NCBI GenBank assembly: GCA_900752115.1
Contig: CAADUC010000031.1
Span: 1 to 26,396 of the forward strand
Direction of reading: 5' to 3'
DNA from: Clostridia bacterium
GTDB lineage: Bacteria > Bacillota > Clostridia > Oscillospirales > Acutalibacteraceae
DNA length: 26,396 bases
A program made the translations under genes and the position numbers. Each line of letters begins with the position of its first letter. The stretch's first letter is position 1. The notes under the pieces are model-generated. The model was not told the DNA's origin. It saw only the letters and a program-made list of their open reading frames with translations, and did no database searches. This document shows positions 15,580 to 23,264 of the stretch, in pieces.

Positions 15580-16265
15580 TCGAATGTCATGATCTGGTGA
15601 AAAGCTTTCCCGGCTGTCAAGCGCTTCGCGGCATTAACCTGCAAATCCCAAGCGGACGAATTGTCGGGTTGCTTGGACCGAACGGGAGCGGAAAAAGTAC
15701 ACTGCTGAAGCTTTGCAACGGGCTGCTGGTTCCGGACAGCGGACAACTTTTGATTTGCGGAATGGTTCCGGGGGTGGAGACAAAAAAGGTAGTATCCTAT
15801 CTGCCGGAGCGTACTTATCTGAGCGATTGGATGAGCGTCAGGCAAATGATCCGATTCTTTGAAGATTTTTATGAAGACTTTGAGGCGGCACGGGCATACG
15901 ACATGCTTTCCAGGCTGAACATCAATCCGTCTCAACGGATCAAGACCATGAGCAAGGGCACGAGAGAAAAGGTGCAGCTGATTTTGGTGATGAGCCGGCG
16001 TGCTCAGCTTTATTTGCTTGACGAGCCGATCGGCGGCGTTGATCCGGCGGCTCGTGATTTTATCCTGAATACGATCATCGGCAATTATAATCCCGAGGGA
16101 AGCGTCCTTATTTCCACGCACTTGATTGCCGATGTGGAGCAGGTTCTTGACGACGTCATTTTCATCAACAATGGAACGATTGTCCTGTGCGATTCCGTCG
16201 ATAACATTCGCGCGCAGCAGGACAAGAGCGTGGACATGCTGTTCCGGGAGGTATTCCGATGCTGA
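15567..16265 (+). CDS. ABC transporter ATP-binding protein
   Basis: This is the 232-residue nucleotide-binding subunit of a small ABC transporter. AGGAGGAAGAGG directly precedes the ATG at 15567. Walker A is GPNGSGKST (residues 37-45). The signature region is MSKGTREKVQL (128-138) in place of a canonical LSGGQ. Walker B is LYLLDEPIGGVDP (148-160) and the switch His is in STHLIADVEQ (His185). The position expected for the Q-loop Gln is Glu (YLPER, near 79-82), as in many YtrB-like ATPases. It overlaps both neighbours, making a tight three-gene unit. Export of a peptide or lipid-active compound is the usual role of such systems; the substrate is not determinable here. Confidence 0.94.
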   Translation: MQSLIECHDLVKSFPGCQALRGINLQIPSGRIVGLLGPNGSGKSTLLKLCNGLLVPDSGQLLICGMVPGVETKKVVSYLPERTYLSDWMSVRQMIRFFEDFYEDFEAARAYDMLSRLNINPSQRIKTMSKGTREKVQLILVMSRRAQLYLLDEPIGGVDPAARDFILNTIIGNYNPEGSVLISTHLIADVEQVLDDVIFINNGTIVLCDSVDNIRAQQDKSVDMLFREVFRC

Positions 16266-17098
16266 AAAAGCTTCTTAAATATGAATTTCAGGCCACAGCA
16301 CGCTATTTTTTGCCGTTGTATCTGTTGATTATCGTTCTGGCGCTTCTGACAAGGCTTACCATGTCCATCACGATTGAATCCAATCAGCTTCTAAAAAATC
16401 TTTTGGTGGATCTTCCCTCGGTGTTGATGGCGTTTGCCTACGGCGCGGGATTGCTCTCCATTGGACTTGTGACGCTGTTGCTGGTCGTACAGCGCTTTTA
16501 CAGCAATCTGCTGGGCAGAGAAGGGTACCTGATGTTTACGCTTCCTGTCACGCCGGTTAAGCTCCTTTGGAGCAAGCTTCTGGCCGCTCTTGTGTGGGGG
16601 GCTGCAAGCGCTGCTGCCGTGATTGTGTCTCTTATTGTACTTCTGGCGGATCAAAACATCTTTTGGTACATGGGGGATTTCTTCAGAGAACTGTTTGATT
16701 TGCTGTCCAGAGGAGGAATATCACTCTGGATGATTCTGCTGCTTGGAGTGGCGGTTTTGCTGACCAGTGCCCTTCATTCGTATCTGCAGATTTATGCGGC
16801 AATCATTCTTGGCTGTCAGGCGAAAAAGTACCGCATTCTCCTGGGAATTGTGATTTATATTGGAATTTCCATGGCGGAGCAGTTCCTCATGGGAGTGGGG
16901 ATGACAATTTTGGCGCTCGTGCCGGATTTTTCGATGTCACTGCTTTATCTGTTTGGATATCAACAGTCGACTCCGGAGGCGGTATATTCGCTGTTCAATC
17001 TTGTTCTCACCGGCCTTCTTGTGTTTAATGTGGTTCTCGGCACAGGCTACTATGTTTTGACTTGGCAGATGATGAAAAAGCGTCTGAATCTTGAATAA
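16259..17098 (+). CDS. ABC transporter permease
   Basis: This 279-residue membrane protein overlaps the ATPase gene by 7 bases and completes the transporter. Start MLKKLLKYEFQATARYF is typical of ABC-2-like permeases, with a cytoplasmic amphipathic lead-in followed by the first helix. Roughly six hydrophobic segments are visible: residues 16-34, 54-78, 100-124, 153-175, 193-225 and 245-268. The sequence GREGYLMFTLPVTPVKLLWSKLL between helices 2 and 3 recurs in clostridial permeases of this type and is the likely coupling region. No extracellular binding domain is present. A 23-bp perfect terminator follows. Confidence 0.88.
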   Translation: MLKKLLKYEFQATARYFLPLYLLIIVLALLTRLTMSITIESNQLLKNLLVDLPSVLMAFAYGAGLLSIGLVTLLLVVQRFYSNLLGREGYLMFTLPVTPVKLLWSKLLAALVWGAASAAAVIVSLIVLLADQNIFWYMGDFFRELFDLLSRGGISLWMILLLGVAVLLTSALHSYLQIYAAIILGCQAKKYRILLGIVIYIGISMAEQFLMGVGMTILALVPDFSMSLLYLFGYQQSTPEAVYSLFNLVLTGLLVFNVVLGTGYYVLTWQMMKKRLNLE

Positions 17099-17143
17099 GA
17101 TTCCGCAGAGAACCGGAAACTTGGAAGACATTCTGTCCTGTTC

Positions 17144-17194
17144 AACAAAAACCGGTATCCCGCTCTCAAAAAGAGCGGGATACCGGTTTTTGTT
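17144..17194. terminator. Bidirectional terminator between the ABC operon and ftsH
   Basis: The 23-base arms at 17144-17166 and 17172-17194 are exact complements with a CAAAA loop. They begin AACAAAAACC and end GGTTTTTGTT. It serves both converging units. Confidence 0.95.
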
Positions 17195-17203
17195 GTCCTG
17201 CGT

Positions 17204-19048
17204 TCAGCTTTCCAGAGCCGCGGGAGTATCGTACTTTTTCAGAATATCCATAAATTCTTCGCCTGTGATGGTTTCCTTTTCCAACAGGTAATGAGCCAGC
17301 TCATGGAGAGCAGGGAGATTTTCTTTCAGGATGGAAATAGCTTTCTCATGCGCTTTGTTAATCAGGGAAATAGCTTCCTCGTCCACCTCGCGGGCCGTTC
17401 CTTCCGAGCACGCGAGAGCGCTTTCGCCGCCAAGGTATTTATTTCCTTCGGTCTCAAGTGCAATCATACCGAACCGGTCCGACATGCCGAGACGGGTGAT
17501 CATGGAGCGTGCAAGTTTTGTGGCTTGCTCAATATCGTTCGAGGCGCCGGAAGTACAGGTACCGAAAATCAGTTCCTCCGCCGAGCGGCCGCCGGTCAGA
17601 GTGGCAATCTTATTGAAAATTTCCTCACGGCTCATCAGGACGCTTTCGTCCTCAGAGACCTGCATGGTATAACCGAGCGCACCGGAAGTGCGGGGGATGA
17701 TCGTAATTTTGTGCACCGGAGCGGAATCCGTCTGTTTGGCAGCCACAAGAGCGTGGCCGATCTCGTGGTAAGCGACAATCTGCTTTTCCTTTGGCGCGAT
17801 GACGGCGCTCTTTCTCTGGTAACCCGCAATAATAACCTCGACGCTTTCCTCGAGATCCTCCTGCGTAACGGCATAACGTCCGAGGCGGACAGCGCGCAGA
17901 GCCGCTTCATTGACGATATTGGCGAGCTCAGCGCCGGAAGCACCGGCCGTAGCCCTTGCAATGGCGTTGAAATCGATGTCAGGACCAAGCTTCACGTCCT
18001 GAGCGTGTACACGAAGAATGGCTTCACGACCCTGCAGATCGGGGAGCTCCACCGGGATCCGGCGATCGAAGCGGCCGGGACGCAGAAGAGCTTTGTCCAG
18101 AGATTCCGGCCGGTTGGTCGCCGCCAGAATCACAACGCCCTTTTTGCCGTCGAAGCCGTCCATTTCCGTCAGCAGCTGATTCAGCGTCTGTTCCCGTTCA
18201 TCGTTGCTTGTCAGGCCGCCGCTGTCACGTTTCTTACCGATGGTGTCGATCTCATCGATGAAAACAATACACGGCGCTTTTTCCTGCGCCTGCTTAAAGA
18301 GGTCGCGCACCTTGGCAGCGCCCATGCCGACGAACATTTCGACAAACTCTGAGCCGGAGATCGAGAAGAAAGGGACGTTTGCTTCACCTGCAACCGCCTT
18401 GGCCAGCAGCGTTTTGCCGGTACCGGGAGGGCCTACAAGCAGAGCGCCCTTGGGCATTGTCGCACCGATGGATTCATATTTTTTCGGATCGTGCAGGAAG
18501 TCGACAATTTCCTTGAGGGCTTCCTTTGCTTCGTCCTCTCCGGCTACATCCGCGAAGGTTTTGCCTGTTTGGGCCGCCACATAAATCTTCGCGTTGCTTT
18601 TGCCGAAGGACATCGCGTTGGGGCCGCCCATCTTTTTCTGCATGTTCCGAATCAGCAGATAGCCGGCGCCCCACAACAGAGCGGTTGGAAGAATCAGACC
18701 AACGAGCAGTGAGAGCCAGGGGGATTCCTCTTTTGGAATGATGTTGGAATATTTGACGCCTGCTTCCTGCAGGCGTTCCACCAGCTCCGGATCGTCCCAT
18801 GCGCCGGTAACATAAATTGTGCGGTCATTTTCATCGTTGGTGTTGAAGGCAATAACGTCGCCGTCCTTCTGCACTTCCTTGATTTCGCCGTTTTCCAGCA
18901 TCGTCAGGAAGGTACCGTAGTCAATTTCCTTCGTCTGCATACGGTCAAGCTGAGGCATCAGTATTGTGTTGAGCACCGCCATGACGACGAGGACAATGAC
19001 GCAGTACCAAATCAGGGATTTTCGGGGGTTCTTTCTTTGTTCCACCAT
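17204..19048 (-). CDS. ftsH: ATP-dependent zinc metalloprotease FtsH
   Basis: FtsH is a membrane-anchored hexameric AAA+ protease that removes misassembled membrane proteins and short-lived regulators. The ATG at 19048 follows GGAGGT with a 9-base spacer. In the 614 residues, a first membrane helix lies near 12-30, an extracytoplasmic domain follows to about 110, and a second helix lies at 112-133. Walker A is GPPGTGKT (206-213), Walker B is IVFIDEID (261-268), and RPGRFDRR marks the second region of homology. The zinc site is HEIGH (428-432) with the third ligand Asp in [11 protein letters not shown]. Many FtsH proteins have HEAGH, but the HExxH ligands are intact here. It is monocistronic and divergent from a marR-like gene. 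Confidence 0.97.
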   Translation of the reverse strand: MVEQRKNPRKSLIWYCVIVLVVMAVLNTILMPQLDRMQTKEIDYGTFLTMLENGEIKEVQKDGDVIAFNTNDENDRTIYVTGAWDDPELVERLQEAGVKYSNIIPKEESPWLSLLVGLILPTALLWGAGYLLIRNMQKKMGGPNAMSFGKSNAKIYVAAQTGKTFADVAGEDEAKEALKEIVDFLHDPKKYESIGATMPKGALLVGPPGTGKTLLAKAVAGEANVPFFSISGSEFVEMFVGMGAAKVRDLFKQAQEKAPCIVFIDEIDTIGKKRDSGGLTSNDEREQTLNQLLTEMDGFDGKKGVVILAATNRPESLDKALLRPGRFDRRIPVELPDLQGREAILRVHAQDVKLGPDIDFNAIARATAGASGAELANIVNEAALRAVRLGRYAVTQEDLEESVEVIIAGYQRKSAVIAPKEKQIVAYHEIGHALVAAKQTDSAPVHKITIIPRTSGALGYTMQVSEDESVLMSREEIFNKIATLTGGRSAEELIFGTCTSGASNDIEQATKLARSMITRLGMSDRFGMIALETEGNKYLGGESALACSEGTAREVDEEAISLINKAHEKAISILKENLPALHELAHYLLEKETITGEEFMDILKKYDTPAALES

Positions 19049-19111
19049 TGTCGATTACCTCCAGTTTTGGGAGAAACCTGCAGTTTGCTGGGAGAATCTC
19101 CATTTGCCCCT

Positions 19112-19117
19112 ATTATA
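19112..19117 (-). promoter_or_regulatory. Likely -10 box of ftsH
   Basis: TATAAT is on the minus strand at 19117-19112, about 64 bases upstream of the ATG. The -35 region near 19135-19141 is poor and touches the edge of the AT-rich palindrome at 19141-19187, so activation or repression there is plausible. Confidence 0.5.
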
Positions 19118-19140
19118 GAGTGCCGGAGAAGAAAATGCGT

Positions 19141-19187
19141 GAACAAATAATTAACTTTTATTTACAATAAAGTTTTATTTATTGTTC
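19141..19187. promoter_or_regulatory. AT-rich imperfect palindrome between ftsH and marR
   Basis: Arms of 22 bases (19141-19162 and 19166-19187) match at 17 positions around a 3-base centre. The ends GAACAA/TTGTTC and an inner AACTTT/AAAGTT are exact. It lies 13 bases upstream of the marR -35 box and abuts the ftsH -35 region. The MarR-like protein is the obvious candidate ligand. Confidence 0.6.
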
Positions 19188-19199
19188 ATGGAAATTTCA

Positions 19200-19228
19200 T
19201 TGACATCCTGGTGCCGCCTCTGTATAAT
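19200..19228 (+). promoter_or_regulatory. Consensus promoter of the marR-like gene
   Basis: TTGACA (19200-19205), 17 bases, TATAAT (19223-19228) is an exact consensus. Transcription would start near 19235, so the frame's ATG codons at 19182 and 19227 cannot be used. Confidence 0.92.
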
Positions 19229-19256
19229 GATCGCCAGAGAAAAGGGAGGTGGCGCT

Positions 19257-19715
19257 GTGGACGAGAAAAGAGAAGAGCTCGCGAGAGAGATGCTTCGTTT
19301 ACTGCCGCTTCTGTTCCGTCGGATTTTTCAGACGAGCAGAAGGACGGTTCTGCCGGAGCTTCCGCCGACACAGCTGCAGACTCTGATGCTGTTGGAACGG
19401 ATGGATGGGCCGGCCTGTATGACGTGGCTGGCAGAGGAGCTTCGCATTTCGCGGCAGCAGTTTACGAAGGTGGCGAATGCTCTCGAAGAACGCGGATTTG
19501 CCAAACGGGAACAGAGCCAGGAGAATCGCCGTACGGTCTTTCTCACGCTTACAGAGGAAGGAAGACAGGCTTTGGCTGATGTTTTGCGCGGGGCTGTCAC
19601 CGACTTGGGAGGTTCGCTCTGTTCCTATACGGACGAAGAGCTCGATATGCTCTCCAGAGCAATTTCCATTCTGCAATCACATCTTGGAAAGGATCGAAGA
19701 GAAGAGAATGAATAA
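19257..19715 (+). CDS. MarR-family transcriptional regulator
   Basis: This 152-residue winged-helix regulator starts at GTG 19257, because GGGAGGT lies 6 bases upstream and the promoter excludes earlier starts. The central region has PPTQLQTLMLLERM, then MTWLAEELRISRQQFTKVANALEERGFAKR (HTH and recognition helix), and the wing ENRRTVFLTLTEEGRQAL. The flanking helices form the usual dimerisation region. It overlaps by 8 bases with a gene for a small membrane zinc-ribbon protein. It is divergent from ftsH with an AT-rich palindrome between, so control of itself and perhaps ftsH is likely. The ligand is unknown. Confidence 0.92.
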   Translation: MDEKREELAREMLRLLPLLFRRIFQTSRRTVLPELPPTQLQTLMLLERMDGPACMTWLAEELRISRQQFTKVANALEERGFAKREQSQENRRTVFLTLTEEGRQALADVLRGAVTDLGGSLCSYTDEELDMLSRAISILQSHLGKDRREENE

Positions 19716-20121
19716 CTTTTTTATGCGATTTCAGCAATGGATGCAGCGGTTGATGGCGGGGCGGTACGGCACCGATTCTCTCAACTGGGCTCTTCTGATT
19801 TTATATCTGGTATTTTGGGCTCTCGGAATATTCACAAATATTGTTTTGTTCCCGATTCTGTCCTGGGTATTGCTGGTGCTTGTCTTTTTCCGCATGTTTT
19901 CCCGCAATACGGCGCGGAGATGGTCGGAAAATCAGAAGTTTCTGTCTGTTTGGAACCGCATTAAGGGGTTCTTTACCGGGCAGGCGGCGCAATTGAGGGA
20001 TAAGGAACACCGGTATTATCATTGCCCCAAATGCAAAAATAAATTGCGTGTTCCCAAAGGAAAAGGCAAGATACAGATTACCTGCCCTGTATGCCATACA
20101 GAATTTGTAAAAAAAACATAA
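19708..20121 (+). CDS. Small membrane protein with C-terminal zinc ribbon
   Basis: This 137-residue protein is of no named family that I recognise. The ATG at 19708 lies inside the end of the marR-like gene and is preceded by GAAGAGA. Two hydrophobic helices lie near residues 27-43 and 46-63. A basic region follows, then a cytoplasmic zinc ribbon: CPKC (106-109) and CPVC (126-129), separated by the basic stretch NKLRVPKGKGKIQIT. The ribbon resembles those of membrane proteins that bind nucleic acid or act in regulation. Co-expression with the MarR-like regulator is likely from the 8-base overlap and shared terminator. No function should be assumed. Confidence 0.8.
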   Translation: MNNFFMRFQQWMQRLMAGRYGTDSLNWALLILYLVFWALGIFTNIVLFPILSWVLLVLVFFRMFSRNTARRWSENQKFLSVWNRIKGFFTGQAAQLRDKEHRYYHCPKCKNKLRVPKGKGKIQITCPVCHTEFVKKT

Positions 20122-20153
20122 GCAAAGCGTGAGATTCCTTTTCTGTTTGTGTT

Positions 20154-20223
20154 GGGAACCGGAATAAACCATTGGTTGAGAAACGTGTTTTCTTGGTTTC
20201 CAAGCGATTGTACAAGGGTTCCC
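20154..20223 (+). other. Possible multi-branched RNA downstream of the zinc-ribbon gene
   Basis: GGGAACC (20154-20160) can pair with GGTTCCC (20217-20223). This encloses three small hairpins: AACC-att-GGTT, GAAA-cgtgt-TTTC and CTTGG-ttt-CCAAG. The closing stem and inner hairpins are short, so this may be chance. It sits between the stop codon and the terminator. Confidence 0.3.
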
Positions 20224-20247
20224 ATTCGGTTAAATGCGTATTTGCAA

Positions 20248-20308
20248 AAAACCTTTCGATTTCCTGAAAGCCTCCATTTTGTTGGCATGGAAATCGAAAG
20301 GTTTTTTT
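20248..20308. terminator. Bidirectional terminator between zinc-ribbon and DUF1444-like genes
   Basis: AAAACCTTTCGATTTCC (20248-20264) is exactly complementary to 20289-20305. A T-run follows on the plus strand and another on the minus strand. The 24-base loop carries a small AGCC/GGC(A/T)-type pairing. Confidence 0.9.
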
Positions 20309-20387
20309 GAAGAAAAAGCTTATGAAGAAAGAGCGTGGACCTTTTGTAAGGCAGATGTTCCCGATAAAAATAAACCTGGTCCTTTCG

Positions 20388-21290
20388 TCAGTCTTCTTTC
20401 TTCTCCTCTTCCGGCTTGGGGACAATTCGCAGATGAGGAGGGTTGGAAGCCGCGTCTTCCTTCTCCTTTGGAATGACCTCCTGGAGAGGCTCGCCGGAAT
20501 TATCTTCTTTTTCGGCCGTCTGCTCCGGCTTTGGCACAATAGTCGGAGTCGTGCTGCTCTTTTGAACGACACAGGGGAGAAGCTGTTCTTTTTCACGATT
20601 GAAGTAGAAGAGAACAGGGGCCAGCGGGTGAATACGCGGTTTCTCCGCTTCCTGAATCAGCTTGACGCAGGCCTCGTTCATTTTCGGAAGAAGTTCCTTT
20701 GCCCGTTTTTGAGGGATGAACACAATTGCATGGCGAACGGGAACGGAAAGCAAGAGGTTATCGTCAAACTTTTTGGCCAGTTCTTTCCATAGTCTTTTGG
20801 AGAGAAGGAAGGAGGAAACGTGATTTGGGTTTCCAATCAGGATGCAGCCGAAATCTGTTACGCGTACCTGGAATTTCACGTTTTGCTCGAGATTATGTAC
20901 GGAAAGCCCCAGAAGCATGGGGATAGAAATGTTTTCGGGGATTTCTGTTTTCTGTACAATGCGGAAGGAACTTCCGGTATCCTCGACAAAAAAGATTTTC
21001 GAACGGAAAAAGGGAGCGCAGGGAACCGGAATATCGATGTTGCGTCCACCGGTTTCAAAACGCATACAGGGAGGCGTGTTAGGGGGGCAGAAGAAGGGGT
21101 AGATGCGGGGAGAAAGCTCTTGAAACTTCTGCCGCTTCTGTTCCTCCGGGGAGTCCGGCGCCGCGCCTTGCAGCTCCTTCGAGACTTTGGCCTGGTCCGC
21201 CTGTGCTTCAGGCGTCAGGATGGATTCGCTTCTCCCGGATGGCAGCTCCTCCTTGTCCTTTTTTTTCTTGAATTTCGAAAAAAGTCCCAT
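20388..21290 (-). CDS. DUF1444-like protein with charged tails
   Basis: This is a 300-residue cytosolic protein. The start at 21290 follows AGGAAGAT with an 8-base spacer and gives MGLFSKFKKKKDKEE, a basic N-terminus. Residues 60-235 resemble DUF1444 (YtpQ-type). They have PRIYPFF, a middle SKIFFVEDTGSSFRIVQ segment, then FGCILIGNPNHVSSFLL and DDNLLLSVPVRHAIVFIPQ. The last 65 residues are low complexity, rich in Pro, Glu and Lys, and probably disordered. There is no signal peptide or membrane helix. The match is from remembered family pattern, so it is moderate. It is the last gene of a minus-strand cluster and begins 14 bases after the MYG1-family gene. Function is unknown. Confidence 0.62.
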   Translation of the reverse strand: MGLFSKFKKKKDKEELPSGRSESILTPEAQADQAKVSKELQGAAPDSPEEQKRQKFQELSPRIYPFFCPPNTPPCMRFETGGRNIDIPVPCAPFFRSKIFFVEDTGSSFRIVQKTEIPENISIPMLLGLSVHNLEQNVKFQVRVTDFGCILIGNPNHVSSFLLSKRLWKELAKKFDDNLLLSVPVRHAIVFIPQKRAKELLPKMNEACVKLIQEAEKPRIHPLAPVLFYFNREKEQLLPCVVQKSSTTPTIVPKPEQTAEKEDNSGEPLQEVIPKEKEDAASNPPHLRIVPKPEEEKKED

Positions 21291-21304
21291 GGGAATCTTC
21301 CTTT

Positions 21305-22165
21305 CTATTTTTTCTCTCCCGCAAGCTGAGCGAGCCGGCAGGCGGCGATCGCGTCCTCCTGCGTATCGCAGGTTACGAGAAAGCGTGCGTTGTGACAAAA
21401 GCGAATGGTGGCAAGTCCGGTCAGCTGCTGCAGTTCCTCTGCGTTTTTCCCGGCCCAGGCAACAGGAAAGCTGACCGGCGGCTCTCCGCTCTCATTGTTT
21501 TCTACAATCTGTGCACCGAAACCGCCGCGCTGGGAAGGATATACCACAAATTGCGCATGGGAGCGCGACAGCACTGCTTTCCAGGGACAATAGCAGTCGA
21601 GTACGACAACGCCGTCCTGCATCTGTTCCAGGGCTTCTTTGACGCGTGAGGAAGCGCGGCAAACGGCCCAGATTTCATCCAATTTGTTTTTTAAAATGAC
21701 AGAGGCAAATTCCACGGCCTGGAAATATTGTTCGTCGACGGAGCGATCGGAATCCCAGGCCGGATTGAACGAACCGATGACGGAGGCAATTTCACTCCCG
21801 CAGCCGGTATTGTCGTCCAGATCCAGCGGCTGCACAAATTTTTCATCGAAAAACCGCGCTTCTCTTACGGCATCCTCTTCCGAGCAGCCCCGGCGAAGCA
21901 GCTGCTCGCCGAAAGCACGCCACAGGAGGCCGAACGCGGCGTAAGGAACGCCGTTTTCGCGGACGGGCGCTCCCTTTTGGTGGTGATCAAAGTCGCCCCA
22001 TCCGATATCGAACGCGAGACCGCTGAAGTCTTCCGGCACCTTCAGGACGCGGGTGATGCCGATTCCGGGCCGCAGCAGGCGCAGAAGAGCACCGGAAAAG
22101 ACATCGTCCGCGTGAAATTTGCCCGCGTGCGTTATCGCACACGGCGGAATGTTCTGAAATTCCAT
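21305..22165 (-). CDS. MYG1-family (UPF0160) metal-dependent hydrolase
   Basis: This 286-residue protein shows the MYG1/UPF0160 signature at its N-terminus, THAGKFHADDVFSGALLRLL (residues 12-31), followed by DIGWGDFDHHQKG (53-65). These provide the His and Asp residues of a DHH-like metal site. The mid-part has FVQPLDLDDNTG, and the C-terminal RNA/substrate-binding region contains YPSQRGGFGAQIV. The eukaryotic relative MYG1 is an RNA exonuclease; the role of bacterial members is not established. The ATG at 22165 lies 6 bases after the araC stop codon. AAGGA is present but far (about 14 bases). It is probably co-transcribed with araC and the DUF1444-like gene. Confidence 0.88.
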   Translation of the reverse strand: MEFQNIPPCAITHAGKFHADDVFSGALLRLLRPGIGITRVLKVPEDFSGLAFDIGWGDFDHHQKGAPVRENGVPYAAFGLLWRAFGEQLLRRGCSEEDAVREARFFDEKFVQPLDLDDNTGCGSEIASVIGSFNPAWDSDRSVDEQYFQAVEFASVILKNKLDEIWAVCRASSRVKEALEQMQDGVVVLDCYCPWKAVLSRSHAQFVVYPSQRGGFGAQIVENNESGEPPVSFPVAWAGKNAEELQQLTGLATIRFCHNARFLVTCDTQEDAIAACRLAQLAGEKK

Positions 22166-22171
22166 GTTGTG

Positions 22172-22987
22172 TCAATCATCCTTTTCTTTTATCAGGGAAG
22201 CAGTTTGCTGCCGGTAATAGGCAGGACTGATTCCGTACTTTTTTTTAAATATTTTGGAGAAGTTGTATACATCGTCATAGCCTACGGAGCGGGCGGTTTC
22301 CGTTACCGTGCAGGAGCTGTTTTCCAGCAGATCTGCCGCACGGCTGAGGCGAATCCGGACAAGGTACTCCTTGGGCGTCATGCCCGTTTCACGAAGAAAA
22401 ATCCGGCTCAGGTATCGCCGGTCTATCCCGAGCATCGAAGCGATGGATTCAATGGAAACCGGCAGTGCGTAGTTGGCGCGGATGTAGTCGGAGGTTCGTG
22501 TGACATAATCGCGCGGCGCATGCGGAGCGCTGTCCTGTGAACACAGCGCGCTGAAAAGCTGATACAGCAGCGAGCAAAGAGAAAGCTCTGTAGAGGGCTG
22601 GCGATCCGGAATGGTGCGCAGCTCCTCAAAGAGATAGGAAACCTGCGGGGCGTCCCGCCAGCAGACGTCATCGGAGAATCCGGCGGACTGCAGGAGAGGC
22701 GCGCACAGTGAACCGTCAAAACCGAGCCAGATATATTCCCAGGGTGACTGTTCATCAGCCTGATAATAGGTCAGCTCACCGGGACGAATCAAAAACATGC
22801 AGCCCCGGTGCAGCGAATGCGTAATGCCTCCGCGGGCAAAGATTCCTTTTCCGCTCATGATATAGTGAATCAGGTAATAGTCGCGGGACGCATAGCCGTA
22901 AGCATGTCCCGGTTCACAGCGCTCACTGCCGTAGGATATGGGATTCAGGCCGGGAAAGCCTCGATTGAGGACAGAACGCTCGAGCAT
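22172..22987 (-). CDS. AraC-family transcriptional regulator
   Basis: This 271-residue regulator starts MLERSVLNRGFPGLNP. The ATG at 22987 is preferred over that at 23014 because GAAAGGAG lies just upstream, though 12 bases away. The N-terminal half is an arabinose-binding-type cupin with YYLIHYIMSGKGIF, THSLHRGCMFLIRPGELTYY and WEYIWLGFDG. The C-terminal half has two HTH motifs: SIESIASMLGIDRRYLSRIF and TVTETARSVGYDDVYNFSKIFKK, with YGISPAYYR after it. It diverges from the alpha-galactosidase gene, so activation of that gene by alpha-galactosides is the natural hypothesis. The roughly 160-base leader contains a terminator-like hairpin. Confidence 0.93.
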   Translation of the reverse strand: MLERSVLNRGFPGLNPISYGSERCEPGHAYGYASRDYYLIHYIMSGKGIFARGGITHSLHRGCMFLIRPGELTYYQADEQSPWEYIWLGFDGSLCAPLLQSAGFSDDVCWRDAPQVSYLFEELRTIPDRQPSTELSLCSLLYQLFSALCSQDSAPHAPRDYVTRTSDYIRANYALPVSIESIASMLGIDRRYLSRIFLRETGMTPKEYLVRIRLSRAADLLENSSCTVTETARSVGYDDVYNFSKIFKKKYGISPAYYRQQTASLIKEKDD

Positions 22988-23031
22988 AAACTGCGGATAC
23001 TCCTTTCTTCCCATGCGCTGTACGCTGTGAG

Positions 23032-23084
23032 GGAGCCGATGGATTGACAGTACAAAGAAAAACGAGCCGAGGAATATCGGCTCC
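23032..23084 (-). promoter_or_regulatory. Terminator-like hairpin with competing arm in the araC leader
   Basis: Read on the minus strand, GGAGCCGA (23084-23077) can pair with TCGGCTC (23070-23064), followed by GTTTTTCTTT, which is a terminator shape. It can instead pair with TCGGCTCC (23039-23032) for a perfect 8-bp stem with a longer loop. No minus-strand gene lies upstream, so the hairpin would attenuate araC itself. A further 7-bp hairpin (GCTGAGG/CCTCAGC) lies at 23099-23121. Confidence 0.55.
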
Positions 23085-23154
23085 GTCACCGTTGTAAGGC
23101 TGAGGCTTTCCTTTCCTCAGCAGCAGGAGAAGGCGCTGTACGGACATTAGTTAC

Positions 23155-23184
23155 ATAATACCATGAAAGTATTCCTTTATGCAA
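23155..23184 (-). promoter_or_regulatory. Promoter of the araC gene
   Basis: On the minus strand, TTGCAT (23184-23179) and TATTAT (23160-23155) are 18 bases apart. This places the start near 23148 and gives a leader of about 160 bases. Confidence 0.65.
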
Positions 23185-23208
23185 TTCTTTTTTTGAGATA
23201 CGTGTGCT

Positions 23209-23214
23209 ATTATT
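23209..23214 (+). promoter_or_regulatory. Likely -10 box of the alpha-galactosidase gene
   Basis: TATTAT at 23209-23214 lies 51 bases before the ATG. The corresponding -35 region (near 23185-23191) is only T-rich, which fits a promoter needing an activator such as the divergent AraC protein. Confidence 0.45.
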
Positions 23215-23264
23215 TGACCAGAAAGAGGGGAGGTTTCCCTGAATTTTTTAGGAGGAATTGTAGC

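Noticed and set aside
22923..23147. 74-codon minus-strand frame with a Leu run in the araC leader
   Set aside because: A leader peptide was considered because of LLLLL near its start. The ATG sits at the predicted transcription start with no ribosome site, and the frame overlaps araC.
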